NCBI RefSeq assembly: GCF_000224145.3
Contig: NC_020174.2
Coordinates: 2,029,056-2,093,055, forward strand
DNA: 64,000 nucleotides
Reading direction: 5' to 3'
DNA from: Ciona intestinalis
Lineage: Eukaryota > Chordata > Ascidiacea > Phlebobranchia > Cionidae
Shown piece after piece: positions 24,612 through 36,067 of this stretch; the stretch's first letter is position 1; each line of letters opens with the position of its first letter. The notes beneath the pieces were generated by a model, which was not told where the DNA came from, did no database searches, and was given only the letters and a program-made list of their open reading frames with translations. Made by a program: the position numbers and the translations under genes.

Positions 24612-27600
24612 ATGACATTTTCATCTGCGCAAGTTTTTCTATGTCTTGGTTTACAATTACTTTTTCATGAAACAATATCAGCTTCTCCTACAAAACATTG
24701 TAGCAACAAAGGAAATGTGCAAAGGTAAATATACATGTTAATATGTATTATATACAATATATATGTTATGTGTGGAAAATAAATACTAAATTATTGGGGG
24801 GAGGAAATACATGTTACTACGCTTGCATGTCAATAGTTTGAGTCTTTGCAAACTTGTCATGTTTTGGAAGAACATTAGCAGAGCAATGACTCTCATTATA
24901 ACACGGGTGTTCTGTTTCATACACCTTAGTTGGACAACCCATAACATACCACTGGGTTTTAGCAATTGTTACTAAGTTTCTTGCCCAATGACACAAACAC
25001 CCACTAATGGTAGCAGCGTCAAGCCTCAAACCCATTGCCTTTGGTCTACAGAAAAACATGATACCACTCAGGCACTGAAATAAAAAGATACAGGCACTGA
25101 ATACTCGGGCACTGAAAAACATACAATCTAATTGAAATTATTTCCTTAGATGCCATTATCAATATTTGTCGAGAATACTAAGGTGTGACGGCCGTTCACG
25201 TAACTCCTTGCCTTCTCCCACTGAGCTACAAGGCCCAGCCCCACCCAGCACTGCCTTATCAATATACATCAACTCAAGTTGCTTGCAAGAAATTGACTCA
25301 GGTTGGTGTATGCTTATTTGTTCATAAATCATGGGTCTCAAATATTGGGACCCATTATTTCGATTTAGCTATTTAAATGTGTTTTGAGCTAAAACTGTTT
25401 TGAACTTTTAATAAATTCAGATTAAAGTTTTATATAGTTGGTATTGGTGATAATTTCATGTGGTATTTGGAACACTAGAATTTTTTGATTCTTGGCTCAA
25501 GAGTATATTTGAACTCTTAAAGAACTCTTAAAATATATACAATTAAAATTTAAATGATTATTCTTATTTCTTGATGTTTACTTTTCGTCTTTGAGATTTC
25601 TTAAACAAATTTGCCAATAGCCTTATACCTAAAATAAGCAATATAAGCTAAAGGTCTGTCATTTATTTGCACATGTACTTAGTGTAAGGCAATCAAAATC
25701 ATACTAATATTGTTAGGAACAAATCCTTTAAAATATTTGTCTTTTCGGTTTAACTGCTTTAACAATTCAAATTCTATTCTGTTTTAGGTCAACTGCGGCA
25801 ATACACCCATGCAAAGCAATTAAACTATGATGATAACATGATACAAACTATTCCCAAGTCATGCTTCAGTCATTTACATCTAGAAGAACTTATATTATCA
25901 CGGAATTCAATTTCAACCATTAATAGTGCTTTTAATGGTAATACCTATATTTTATACCTAATTCTAGGTTATTTTATTGGGAGGGTTACTGTAATAATAC
26001 ATATTATTAGTCAGAATGTTGTTTGTAAAATGGTCAAATTGTGTACACTTTCCACGCCTGTTTTGCTTACAAAAAAGTTAATTAAGTAATAAAAGCGAAT
26101 AATTTAATTCTTTTACTTTTGGTTATATAAAGTTTTGTTTTAGATTTGTTTGCTAAAATGTTTAAAACTCTATGATATGAATAAGCTTTTGTTTAAAAAC
26201 ATCAATCTTTTCTTTCCATCACTACAAACTAAGTAACTATGCTTTCAAAGGATTTGACTGGTTTCATGTTACACACATGATAGGGCTCCCTTTCACAAAC
26301 ACATAGACAAGTGTGTTTATGGTTTAATTTTACAAAGTCTTTTGCCCACTATTGTTATTTTTGTTGTTGTATATTGTAATTTATGACATTTTAACAATAA
26401 TTTGTATTTCCTTAAGGGTTATCTCATTTGAAGACATTACACTTGAATGGGAACCAGTTACAGGAAATACTTGATGACCATTTTTCTGAATTACTCAGTT
26501 TAACTAGCCTTGATTTGAGTGACAACATGTTAACCTACGTGCACAGAAATGCTTTCGAAGGTCTAACGTCTTTGACCAGTCTTGATCTAAGCAACAATCG
26601 ACTTACTAAGTTTGAACCTGGACATTTAAGCGGCCTAGTGAACTTAAAGTAAGTTTTTTTCACACCAACAATTACAACATGACAAATATACTTAACAGTG
26701 AATCAAAATGTCTTTATCACGGCCAAAATGGGTCCCTGTTTAATTTTCTTGGGGGGGGGCTGCTTACTACAATGATTTAACTTTAATACAGTGATTAAAA
26801 TGTAAAAAAATGCATCATTTGTATATGCGTCACATATGCTTACAAAGACTGTTTAAAAAGGGGTTTGAAAATTATGTAAACACAGCTTTGCTGTTAATTT
26901 TTTCCTAATTCTTGGATTGCCACAAATAAAAGAACTGACCTACTACAACAATCTTTTTTGTCAGTTTAACAATTAGTTTTGTAAAAATTCATCTATATAC
27001 AATTTAAATGTGACTATGTATAACATTTACAACTACATGAAGAGTAATTGTTAACATTACAGCTTTGCAGTTAGTACATTTACTGGTTAATAGCATATGT
27101 ACCAGGTATCATATTCTATGAATGTAAACAAACTTTACATTTACCTTCATGTTTCAGTAAGTTGCGTTTAAGAAGTAATCACTTACAAAGCCTTGATAGC
27201 CACTTGTTGGTGTCATCTCCACATTTGGAAGTTGTTGACCTCAGTTTTAACAGACTTCAATGTTTACCTGCCAACCTGTTTGATAACCAAAGGTTTGTTT
27301 ATTTTTTTCTTGGTCCGCAAACCTCCTTGATTAAGTTGTTTACTTTGTTGCAGTGACCTGAAATCAGTTCTACTCATGTCAAACCAACTTCGTACTCCAC
27401 ATCCAGATTGGTTTCGAAGTATCGTTGCAAATGGGAGGATGCCGGATGTAAATTTAATGCAAAACAACAAATGGTTGTGTGATTGCCATTCAATAAGTTA
27501 CAGAGTATGTAATTTTGTTAAATATTGGCTAGAAATGCACAGTTTACAGATTAAGATTATGTAATTATATTTACCTATTATTTATTGTGCTTATCATATA

Positions 27601-28545
27601 TAAGAGAATTGGTACATACTTTTACATAGCTATGAAAAATATAATCCAAACTTTTTGTATGTAAAACGAATATATGCATAGAATAATGGAATACCTTATT
27701 ATAGTGTTCTAACTTTTCAGAATTTTCTTTTGAATGAAATAACCGAGCACGAAGATCAATGGATTGATAAATTGGATGTTAGGTGCTTTCAACCTGCAAC
27801 GAATGAAGGAAAATATCTAAGTGATGTAAAACACTTTGGAAGCAACTGTCCTTATCCATTAGAACCATTGGAATGTGAACAGCAAGAGTCTTCAACAAGA
27901 ACAACAACAACAAATGTTCCAAGGCCAACAACAACAACAACAACAACAAAATCAACAACAACAGAAAAATCAACAACAATTAAAGCAAAGATAAATTCTA
28001 GGAGCCAAGTTACAACAACAATTACTCTTCCTGTCAATACTCCATTGGTGTTAAACCTAGGTGCAGATCTACCAACCAAGGAAGATAAGAGTCCATTGAT
28101 GATTATCATTATTTCTTTAGTCGCAGTTTTATGTTTTGCTATTTTAGGAATGGCTGTTTACTGTATGAGACGCAAATGGAAAAAAGAGAAGTTGGTGAAA
28201 AAGCAAAATAATAATCGTATGACCAACAAAGATGATGAAGCAGGACAAAATTTGTACGAAGAGCCAGAGATAAAAATGGATGATCAAACAATCGACAATC
28301 AAACTGGACCAAAGCTTCTTTATTCTGCATCAAGTTTAAGCTTAAATGAAATTGAGCCACAGTTGTACCAAGCCGGTGAAATTCCTAATCCTACAAACCG
28401 TAAATACCGTAAACGTACAGACAGCGGTTTTGAAGAGGAAAAATTACCTTCCCAAGCGCTTGAAACTGAAGAGCGAATTAGCCACACATCATATTATGAT
28501 GGAAGAAGCGTTTTAGATGGGCTAGATCCGCTCGAAGAAGCATAA
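24612..28545 (+). CDS. LRR type I membrane receptor, copy 1 (LRR-1), 7 exons
   Basis: Likely cell-surface recognition or adhesion receptor; ligand unknown. Exons: 24612-24724, 25150-25301, 25788-25937, 26417-26648, 27158-27292, 27354-27504, 27721-28545. They total 1758 nt, 585 aa, all in phase. Residues 1-24 are a signal peptide (VFLCLGLQLLF core). A cysteine-rich LRR N-cap with CHYQYLSRILRC follows in exon 2. Exons 3-6 carry about seven LRRs (for example LTSLDLSDNMLTYVHRNAF). The LRRCT begins NNKWLCDCHS and continues in exon 7 (DVRCF). After it come a Thr-rich stalk, a membrane segment at about 435-461 (MIIIISLVAVLCFAILGMAV), and a ~124-residue tail with NLYEEPE, a possible SH2-type tyrosine site, and a TDSGFEEE motif. 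Exons 1 and 2 were recognised by comparison with LRR-2, which has the same lengths and phases (113/113, 152/149). The stop lies 441 bp from the convergent SLC6-B stop. Confidence 0.9.
24893..25052 (-). mobile_element. SINE in LRR-1 intron 1
   Basis: CATTATAACACGGGTGTTCT to ACCCATTGCCTTTGG. It ends about 100 bp before exon 2. Confidence 0.75.
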
Positions 28546-28986
28546 TGCTCACATTATTAACTAAAACGTGTATATGCTTTTCATTCGAAATATACCATAT
28601 GGTAAACATGATGATCAAGCTTTCTTTATTATGTGCACTAAAAACAAGTGGATTAAATAAGTTCAATATTTATGCATTTTTATAGTAAATAATTCATATA
28701 TAAGTCACTGTAACAACCTTTTGAGGATGAAATGCGATTTCTAAAAATGTACCCAACTCGCTTTGTAAACTATACACTTACACTAGCACCTCTTACTTTT
28801 TTATTTGCTTTCATAAAATGAATGCTTAACACGCTAACTGTTTTAACTACGCATTCCAAATAACTCGCATTGCATGTATAATCACGTGTGTAAATACCGT
28901 GTAAAAGTTCAAACTAAATGAATAAACACGCAAGTAGTAACTTGAGTTTTGCTTGACATAGAACAAATCGCCAGGAGGTTTAGAAA
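28546..28986. other. convergent 3' intergenic spacer between LRR-1 and SLC6-B
   Basis: 441 bp between the two facing stop codons. It is AT-rich and must hold both 3' UTRs. AATAAA occurs on the plus strand at about 28920. No other gene seen. Confidence 0.6.
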
Positions 28987-31900
28987 TTACGTCATCAGGT
29001 ACTTCCCCGGATGCTTATCTTTTAATTCGCTGGTTGTAACTTCTACCCAACGCTGAAATATAAAGCAAGTTTACATGCAATTTTTTACATGGTTTGAATT
29101 GAAATATGTACGTTCATGACCATGTAACATTTCATGTGTAATGGTCCAACATCTAGAGTGCTCGTCTCAAAACCAAGAAATATCACATAGCCTAAGCTGC
29201 TACCATTGTGGGCGCATTTGAAAGAAACTTATCACTCTGATATAAAATATACAGTAGGGTGGGGGAGATGGGACACCTTTTTATACTACTTTCTCGTCCC
29301 ATTTGGTTGCAGACAAATAAAAAAACAAATAATTATAAAACCACATCCTCACGACTCCCACAGAACGTTGTTGATTGTATAAACACGATCAGAATATTTT
29401 GATATTGTGTGCTAAATGTGTCCGACCCTAACGCACAGTAGGCTACCATATAACAGTGATATGACATATAAAACATGCTAACTCTAGTATGTGTCCATAG
29501 TATATGTATGTACTACCTCATAAAGTGTCCCCTTCGCCACTACAAAATATCGATAAGCAGCATAAAGTGGAATCCATATCATAGAAGACATTGCTATAAG
29601 CCAACACACTACAACTGCCCAGGCAGGATATACATAGGTCTTGTCATACGTTAGCGGCTTGTAATAGACCAGGCTGGTAACAAACAAAACCTGAAAGATA
29701 AAATATTTTAACATCACTTCATACTTGTGGTTATAGGACCAAGAAAAATTGTGTTGAAATAATATAGTAGGGTGGGGGAAGATGGGACACTATTGAAACA
29801 TAATATCCAAAACGGCCTGTATAGGAGTTGTGAGGACACGGTTTTATAATTCTTTAATTGTTCTTTCTTTGCTACCAAATGGGACAAGAAAATATAATGA
29901 ATAGGTGTCCCATCTCCCCCCACCCTACTATACCTAATAGCAGCAGTTTTTATATTCTGTTGTTTAAACCGTCTTAAACCGTAACGCACTGCGACTTTTA
30001 ATTGTTTTAAATTATAATTGATTTAATGGCATTGTGGCTAATAATTGTTCTGTGTAAAATTAATCACGCACTGGTTCACTTACGCACGATTGCGTATAGT
30101 TTATAATGGTACAACCACATAAATTCCACTTTTGTTTTATTATCACACAACATTACATAATCGGATTCTCCATTCCGGCTCGGGGTATCTTCTATGTTTT
30201 GTTCTATACGGGTGAGGTTCTGGCGAGGCGTGTCGGGAATCGTGAAATTTAAGCCACTACAATACCACAATACCCACAGCATAGGTAAAGTACAGAACCG
30301 GTGCTCGGTTTTCGTAACATTTTAGCTATACTTGAGTGATACAATGAAACTTATTCATCATGCGTGGCGGAGCAAAGTCGTATAACACGGGTGCTCTATT
30401 TCATACACTTTGTGCTCGCTTTCGAGCTATACCACGTATGTAACTTAATAGAGATAATTACTTACCATGCTTGAAAGTGGAGTAAATAGAGTCCAGCACC
30501 ATTTAAACCAAGGAACCCTTGGTCTAAAACCAATCATGTCACAAACAATGTTCCAATACTTGTTTATACCATGTATCCATGCCACAGCAACACATTGGCA
30601 TGCTGCCAAGAACAAGAGAGACCAACCGGCGGACGAGTAATTATCAAATATGTTAAGTACGTACACACCCCCCTGGGGAAATTAAGGGTTATATTTTGGT
30701 ATACATAACATAATGTTATACTGATATGTCAGGTCTAGATTTAATACACATTCATCATTATACACTAATGTATAATTGGCGTTGGGGAAGATGGTACACT
30801 TTTTAGTCTATATTTTCTCGTCACATTTGGTAGTAAAAAAGAAAAAAAACATTTAAATAAATATAAAACCGTATCCCCACGACTTCCATAAACGGTTGTT
30901 AATTGTTTCTAACACGACCAGGGTATTTGGATATTCTGTGCTAAGAGTGTTGTGTTTTCATTTTAGCTTATCGTCCATCCCACAGTAATAAAGAACATTT
31001 TCAAACATTATATAATTGTAGCTTATAAGAGCGTTGTTAATTATTGAAAACACGTTTAGGAATAATGGGAAATTATGTGCTAAAGGTAACCTATCTTGAC
31101 CCACGCAGTAATATAGATTTGCATATTAGCTACTTTTACAATGTAGGCTACAAACTCGCTAGACAAATATTAAAACACTGTACTTTTCAGTCAGTCGTTC
31201 TGTAGTTTAAACATTGCGGACTAATTCAGTTATACCTTACGTCATGAAACCATGAAACATACAATATTCTCTTACGTTGGTAACCATTGAGAGACCAATT
31301 AGAAATTGGGTGAAGCACAAAAATGCCAAGAAAATCTCTTTGCTGTGTCTTTTTTTGAACCAATGCGGTCTATAATCCACAAACGCTGCCATCAAAGTTT
31401 CAAGACCTACAAACTATATAGTCATGAGTGTTACCCATTATATTCCAAACCGTCATGCAAGTTACATAGGCCTACATCATAAACAGAGTGCTAAAGGACA
31501 CAGATTGTAAAACCCTAGTTCTTAGTATGGGTTAACAAAATAAAGAGTATGGCAGAGCTACAAAATTCTACAAAGTTACACACGTGGTAACTCGTAAGCG
31601 GTCACGAGGTGTATGAAACAGAACACCCATATTATAACGATTGTCGTGTTAATTTTCCCGCCACTCGAGGATAAAGCAAGTTACATTTACCCACACAGCT
31701 ACACATACATGGATTTCGTAATCGGTTTCGAGGTGTATGAAATGGAACAACCACATTATAACGACTGCTGTATGTTTCCCCGCCTCTCGGGGATAATAAG
31801 ATACATTTATGAATGCATTAATTCAATTATTCCTTAATTTATTAGTTAAGCATTGGCAAAATATACCTCACTATCCATGCCTAACATAAACAGCATCAAG

Positions 31901-34865
31901 AAGAACAAGCACCCCCAGAATTGTGGTAACGGCATTAGTGTCAGTGCTTTTGGGTAAGCGATAAATGCTAGACCTGGTCCAGATTCGGCCACATGCTTGA
32001 TATCAATACCCTGTCATGGTAAATATTAATGCAGTATCAGAGATTTGGTAATTAATATATACCTGTTCTTGAGCCATGAAGCCGAGCACTGAAAATATAG
32101 CGAAGCCGGATACGAAACTAATTCCGCTGTTTAAAACTGACAGCACAATGCAGTCCCTTTATAATAATGTAGATTTAATAATGATAACTTTTGTTTGTAT
32201 CTTGATGGCACTAGTGATCGAAGATAAAAATGAGATGAAACGAAAAAAAAAACAGAATAGTGGGTGGGGTCGATGGGACAAATTTTCTTAAGAAACAAAG
32301 AACATTCAAAGAACTATAAAACTGTTTCCCCAAGACTCCCCTAGACCGCTGTTATTTGTTCAAAACACGGTTAGGATAATTGAATATTATGTGCTAAAGG
32401 TGTCCCATCTTCCACTACCCTACTATACATATAGCGACAAAATGACAGTCGTAAAACACACTTCCAATAAAAACATATTTACTTTTAGTTAGAATGTAAA
32501 ACCAATAGGGGCAATGAAGGATTGTGCTTACCTGTAGCTGTTATAACGATAAGAATTGTAGCTTCCCATTGTAATCATCATACCTTTACATAGCGCATAT
32601 GAGAAAAATACTTGTGCAGCTGCATCTAACCAAACCTGAGAAATACATGTTATTGTTAGTATATTAAATGGTAAAGATAAGTCACGTACAAAGGTATAGA
32701 TGGCCAAGACTACAGTATAACTAAACGGTAATTAACAAAGTAATTAAATGTATGGTATTGTGGAGTAAGATAAATAACTAATTGTGTTTTTTTGCAGATA
32801 ACGACGCTATTTTGGAGCCGTGAGGCTATGGTTATATAATTCCGTAAATATTTTTTGTTTACTGCCAAACGGGACGATAAAACAGAAAAAAACGTGAACC
32901 GTCTTACCCTAATATAAACTAAGCTGTTAGTAGGCTATGGTAAGATGGGACATGGTATCATTCTCTTTTTCCGTCTCATTTAGTAGTAAACAAACAATGT
33001 TTACAGAATTATAAACCGTAGCCGCAGTGTTAATCATTCAAACCACGGTCAGAAGGCATAGTATTTAGATGCTAACCGTGTCCCATCTTACCCCACATTA
33101 CTGCATTTTCTTAATAACCACTCACTTGAGCGTCCTTTAACCGTTCAAGATCAGGTCTTAAATAAAATAGAATTCCATGACCAGCACCTTGTAATGTTAC
33201 GCCTCTTATAAGAAGAATAAGCAACATAATAAGTGGGAATGTGGCGGTGAAATATACGACCTATTTAAAAATAACAAGATACATATGAATGAATGAATGA
33301 ATAAATGAATGAATGAATGAATGAATGAATTCATGAATGAATTCATTCATTCAAGATACATATATTTCATATTAATTTAAATATACGTTTTATACTTCCT
33401 CAAAGACACATTCTGTCAGAATGGTAGTGACATTCTTTGATTGCGGTTGCGCTCACGCCATTGCGACACAATAAACTACAAATACCTTGCTAGTCCAAGC
33501 GATTCCTTTCCAGATACAAAAGTAAAGAACCACCCACGTAAGTATCAGACACAAAACCAATTCCCAACGTAGTGTCCCAATATCAGATATTCCTTCTGAT
33601 TTTCCTAATATCCCTCTCCTGTATAAAACAGTATTTAAGTAGTGCAAGGTAGTCTAACACATCACGCATAATTTACTCCCAGTATTCCCTGACGGAGGAT
33701 ATTTTTCCGCTCAAGTTCCCGAAAGTGAAATTTGAATTGTTTCGGCCAAACGCAAAACATTGCTCAGTATTCCACGAATTCCCGCATGTGGACCATGGAA
33801 GTTCAGCGGACATGGATGCGAAGAAATATCGCAGAGCCCAAGCCAGTATCACGGCATAGTAAACGTTAAAGTAGTAATTGATAATATTCACAGCAAGGCT
33901 GAGTCCTGATGTATATGTAAAAGAGGGAGGGTTAAGTGGAACGTGCTTAACATCTCTTTTCTCGTCTCATTTTGTATTTAATAAAGAATATTTACATGAT
34001 TATATAACTGGACCTGCAGGACTGTAAAACAGCGCTGATGTTATTCGGTAAAAACACAATTGGGAAATGTGGGATTTAGGTTCTAATAGTAACCCAACTG
34101 AACCAATAGTTGTATAGCACTACACAGCCGATTATGAATGGTCCTAAACAAACATAAATTGTCAGGTTTCTATACCTTTGAATAACGGCACGATTTCATA
34201 GGCAAGAGAACTTCCCTTGTTAGTGTATTGCCCCAGCGTCACTTCGAGAAAAAATACCGGCAGAGCACCAACAGCCACGAAAATAATGTACGGGATGAGA
34301 AAAGCACCTGAAAGTATATGAATGTAACTAATTTTATTTTCTTGTTAACGGTAGTTGGTATAACATGAACGCATGTTTAATTTTATCTCTGCTGTCACAG
34401 TAAGCGAGGTTCGGAAAAGTTCACACAAGCCTAAAGAGGGAAAGTAAAGGAAAAGCGTCAGTCGATACAACCAATGAATAAAACAAAAGTACAAAACCTG
34501 TTCGATAAAAGCGTGTCCATTTCACCATAACATGCGTGTTTTGTTTCAAACACCTCGAACCTGTTTACAAGTTACCACATTTGTAACTTTAACTTTGTGA
34601 GTGTTTGTTTGTTTTTTCTTTAAACCTGATATCCGTCAGTTACAATGCCGGCGCTTAATCTGAGACACGTCGCCGGACGAATAGAATTAGCAAGGACGTT
34701 GGTAAGGACAGTTACGTAACAATTTTACCTCCACCATTTTTGTAACATAAATATGGAAATCTCCAAACGTTTCCAAGCCCCACAAAACCACCAGCGATAG
34801 AAAATCCAAAGTCGATGTTTTTCTTCCATTTTTCCCTTGGTTGGGTTGGTACTGCCGCTTCTCTG
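28987..34865 (-). CDS. SLC6-family Na+/Cl- dependent transporter (SLC6-B), 12 exons found, 5' exon missing
   Basis: Paralogue of SLC6-A. Exons on minus: 34729-34865 (acceptor ambiguous, 34862 or 34865), 34176-34307, 33677-33905, 33486-33618, 33126-33260, 32532-32635, 32063-32156, 31867-32010, 31276-31413, 30466-30672, 29517-29690, 28987-29052. This gives about 563 residues, all in phase, ending [11 protein letters not shown]1 has [20 protein letters not shown], with Gly at the monoamine Asp position. Other marks are [15 protein letters not shown] in the second extracellular loop, [17 protein letters not shown], and a TM12 region with [11 protein letters not shown]. The pattern is closest to the GABA/taurine/creatine branch, by inference. 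The usual TM7 NKFNNN is replaced by NSYRYNS, which is odd for the chloride-site region. The first visible exon has no in-frame ATG before a stop, so a short upstream coding exon must exist. A 10 nt exon at 34997-35006 fits only with a less usual acceptor. Confidence 0.9.
29252..29441 (+). mobile_element. MITE copy in SLC6-B intron
   Basis: AGTAGGGTGGGGGAGATGGG left; the right end is eroded. Confidence 0.8.
29764..29932 (-). mobile_element. MITE copy in SLC6-B intron
   Basis: Intact inverted ends (TAGTAGGGTGGGGGAAGATG and CCCCCCACCCTACTA) with part of the interior missing. Confidence 0.85.
30352..30445 (-). mobile_element. SINE tail fragment in SLC6-B intron
   Basis: ATAACACGGGTGCTCTATTT and CTTTGTGCTCGCTTTCGAGC. 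Confidence 0.7.
30779..31114 (+). mobile_element. composite of two MITE copies
   Basis: A left-complete copy runs to about 30950. A second forward copy of the other subtype, starting in its TTTTCATTTTAGC segment, follows without its own left end and finishes ACCCACGCAGTAATATA. Confidence 0.75.
31586..31835 (+). mobile_element. two SINE tail fragments in tandem
   Basis: GCGGTCACGAGGTGTATGAA (31586-31690) and GGTTTCGAGGTGTATGAAAT (about 31702-31835) are separate copies of the same 3' half. Confidence 0.75.
32257..32426 (+). mobile_element. MITE copy in SLC6-B intron, left interior lost
   Basis: The left end reads GTGGGTGGGGTCGATGGGAC and the right CTTCCACTACCCTACTATA. Confidence 0.8.
32755..32915 (-). 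mobile_element. MITE copy, shortened
   Basis: TTGTGGAGTAAGATAAA left, GTCTTACCCTAATATA right; abuts the next copy. Confidence 0.75.
32928..33102 (+). mobile_element. MITE copy
   Basis: TATGGTAAGATGGGACATGG left, CCATCTTACCCCACATTACT right; ends 24 bp from SLC6-B exon 33126-33260. Confidence 0.85.
33285..33357. repeat. AATG/ATTC microsatellite with central palindrome
   Basis: About ten GAATGAAT-type units, then GAATTCATGAATGAATTC and inverted ATTCATTC. It resembles two SINE tails meeting head-on. Lies 25 bp from SLC6-B exon 33126-33260. Confidence 0.8.
33920..34113 (+). mobile_element. MITE copy, diverged
   Basis: Core and spacing preserved but both termini degraded; starts 15 bp beyond the acceptor of SLC6-B exon 33677-33905. 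Confidence 0.7.
34530..34610 (-). mobile_element. SINE fragment in SLC6-B intron
   Basis: ATAACATGCGTGTTTTGTTT then AGTTACCACATTTGTAAC. Confidence 0.6.
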
Positions 34866-36067
34866 CTGATATATACATGACTTGTTTTTAATGTAAAAGA
34901 TTAATGCAAAAACACATCCTACATCATCTTATTTTCTGTCATCTCTTTCAATATGTTTCCAATGTAATTCGGTTCTGTTACAAAATAAGAATTTACTGAC
35001 CAACATTTCAAACTGCGCGCAATTTTTAAAATATGTCGTAACATTGACAAACCTGGTATCTTTTTACAAAACTTTTATCGGACGCGTACATCGGTTATAC
35101 TGTTAAGTTGTTATGAATGACTCTGACCATGTACGCGCACACTATAGCATAAACCCTTGGGATTTGATGTTAAATTATGCTCATACTTTACTAAGATGAA
35201 TGTCAAAATCCAAAGGCAGACAATTGTTAATTCTAATTGTTCTGTAACATTGACTGCAGATAGCTGTTTGGGAAGTAAGTCTTTGCCATTAAGCTATTTA
35301 CGACTGTCTTTGTTTCAGCATAGATTTAAGTGTACAGTTTATCCAAATTTTAACTCAATGCATAAAAATTGAATGTCAAAGTCCCCTTTATGGCAACTAT
35401 TACATATGGCTCAACTGTTGTATGACTATGAGCATCTCGTCTGTTCCTGCGACCAAGAAAAAAGTAGTGTTCTGCGTACTGAAGCATTTTCCTGGGTTTA
35501 AATATATTTTTCTGACTTAGTTTTTGCGCACGTTCTTGCTATAAAGCCCCCTTTTCGGTCAGACCTAAAAATCAGAATTGTTTAAGTTATAAAGTGATAA
35601 TAAAACCCCTATAAGCATTGCGGGAACCATAGGTCGTAGGCTGTGCGTGTTTAATAGACGTTTGGATGTGTATTGCATATAACTTTGTTATAAAGCATAT
35701 TTTTAATACACTATAGGCCTAACTACTCCAAACACTGAGTAGCACATAATTGATCAAAAGGCACAGTTAAAGCATGGAATGTACAGCGATAAAAGCAAGC
35801 TTATAAAAAACCCACGAGTTCAAATGTGAGCAACACGCTTCAGTGACACTTATGTCAGCAGGAACGAATTCGTAAATTCGTAAATTTGCCACAAGCTAAT
35901 TATACATTTCATAAAATGATGTTTAAATAAGTGCTTCGGTCTTCAAATTAAGGCAAATTTAAATGTTATGTGCATAGTAAACCAATAAAATTACGATAAC
36001 GGTAAAGTGTAAATATTGTCACGATTTGCATATTCGACTTTTACACATTGTCTGTAATTCGGTTGGC
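34866..36067. other. intergenic region between SLC6-B and LRR-2
   Basis: 1.2 kb, AT-rich, with no MITE and no supported exon. It should contain the 5' end of SLC6-B, including its unlocated first coding exon, and the 3' UTR of LRR-2. Confidence 0.5.

Noticed and set aside
25195-25245. tRNA-like A box on the minus strand (TAGCTCAGTGGGAG)
   Set aside because: It lies inside LRR-1 exon 2, whose frame matches the LRR-2 N-cap with the same cysteine spacing, and no B box follows. Chance resemblance.
27779-27979. leucine-rich minus frame
   Set aside because: Antisense shadow of the Thr-rich stalk codons (ACA repeats) of LRR-1.
35053-35091. ATG exon (MYASDKSFVKRYQ) with a CAG|GTTTGT donor as first exon of SLC6-B
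   Set aside because: It ends in phase 0, which fits none of the acceptors available at 34860-34866.
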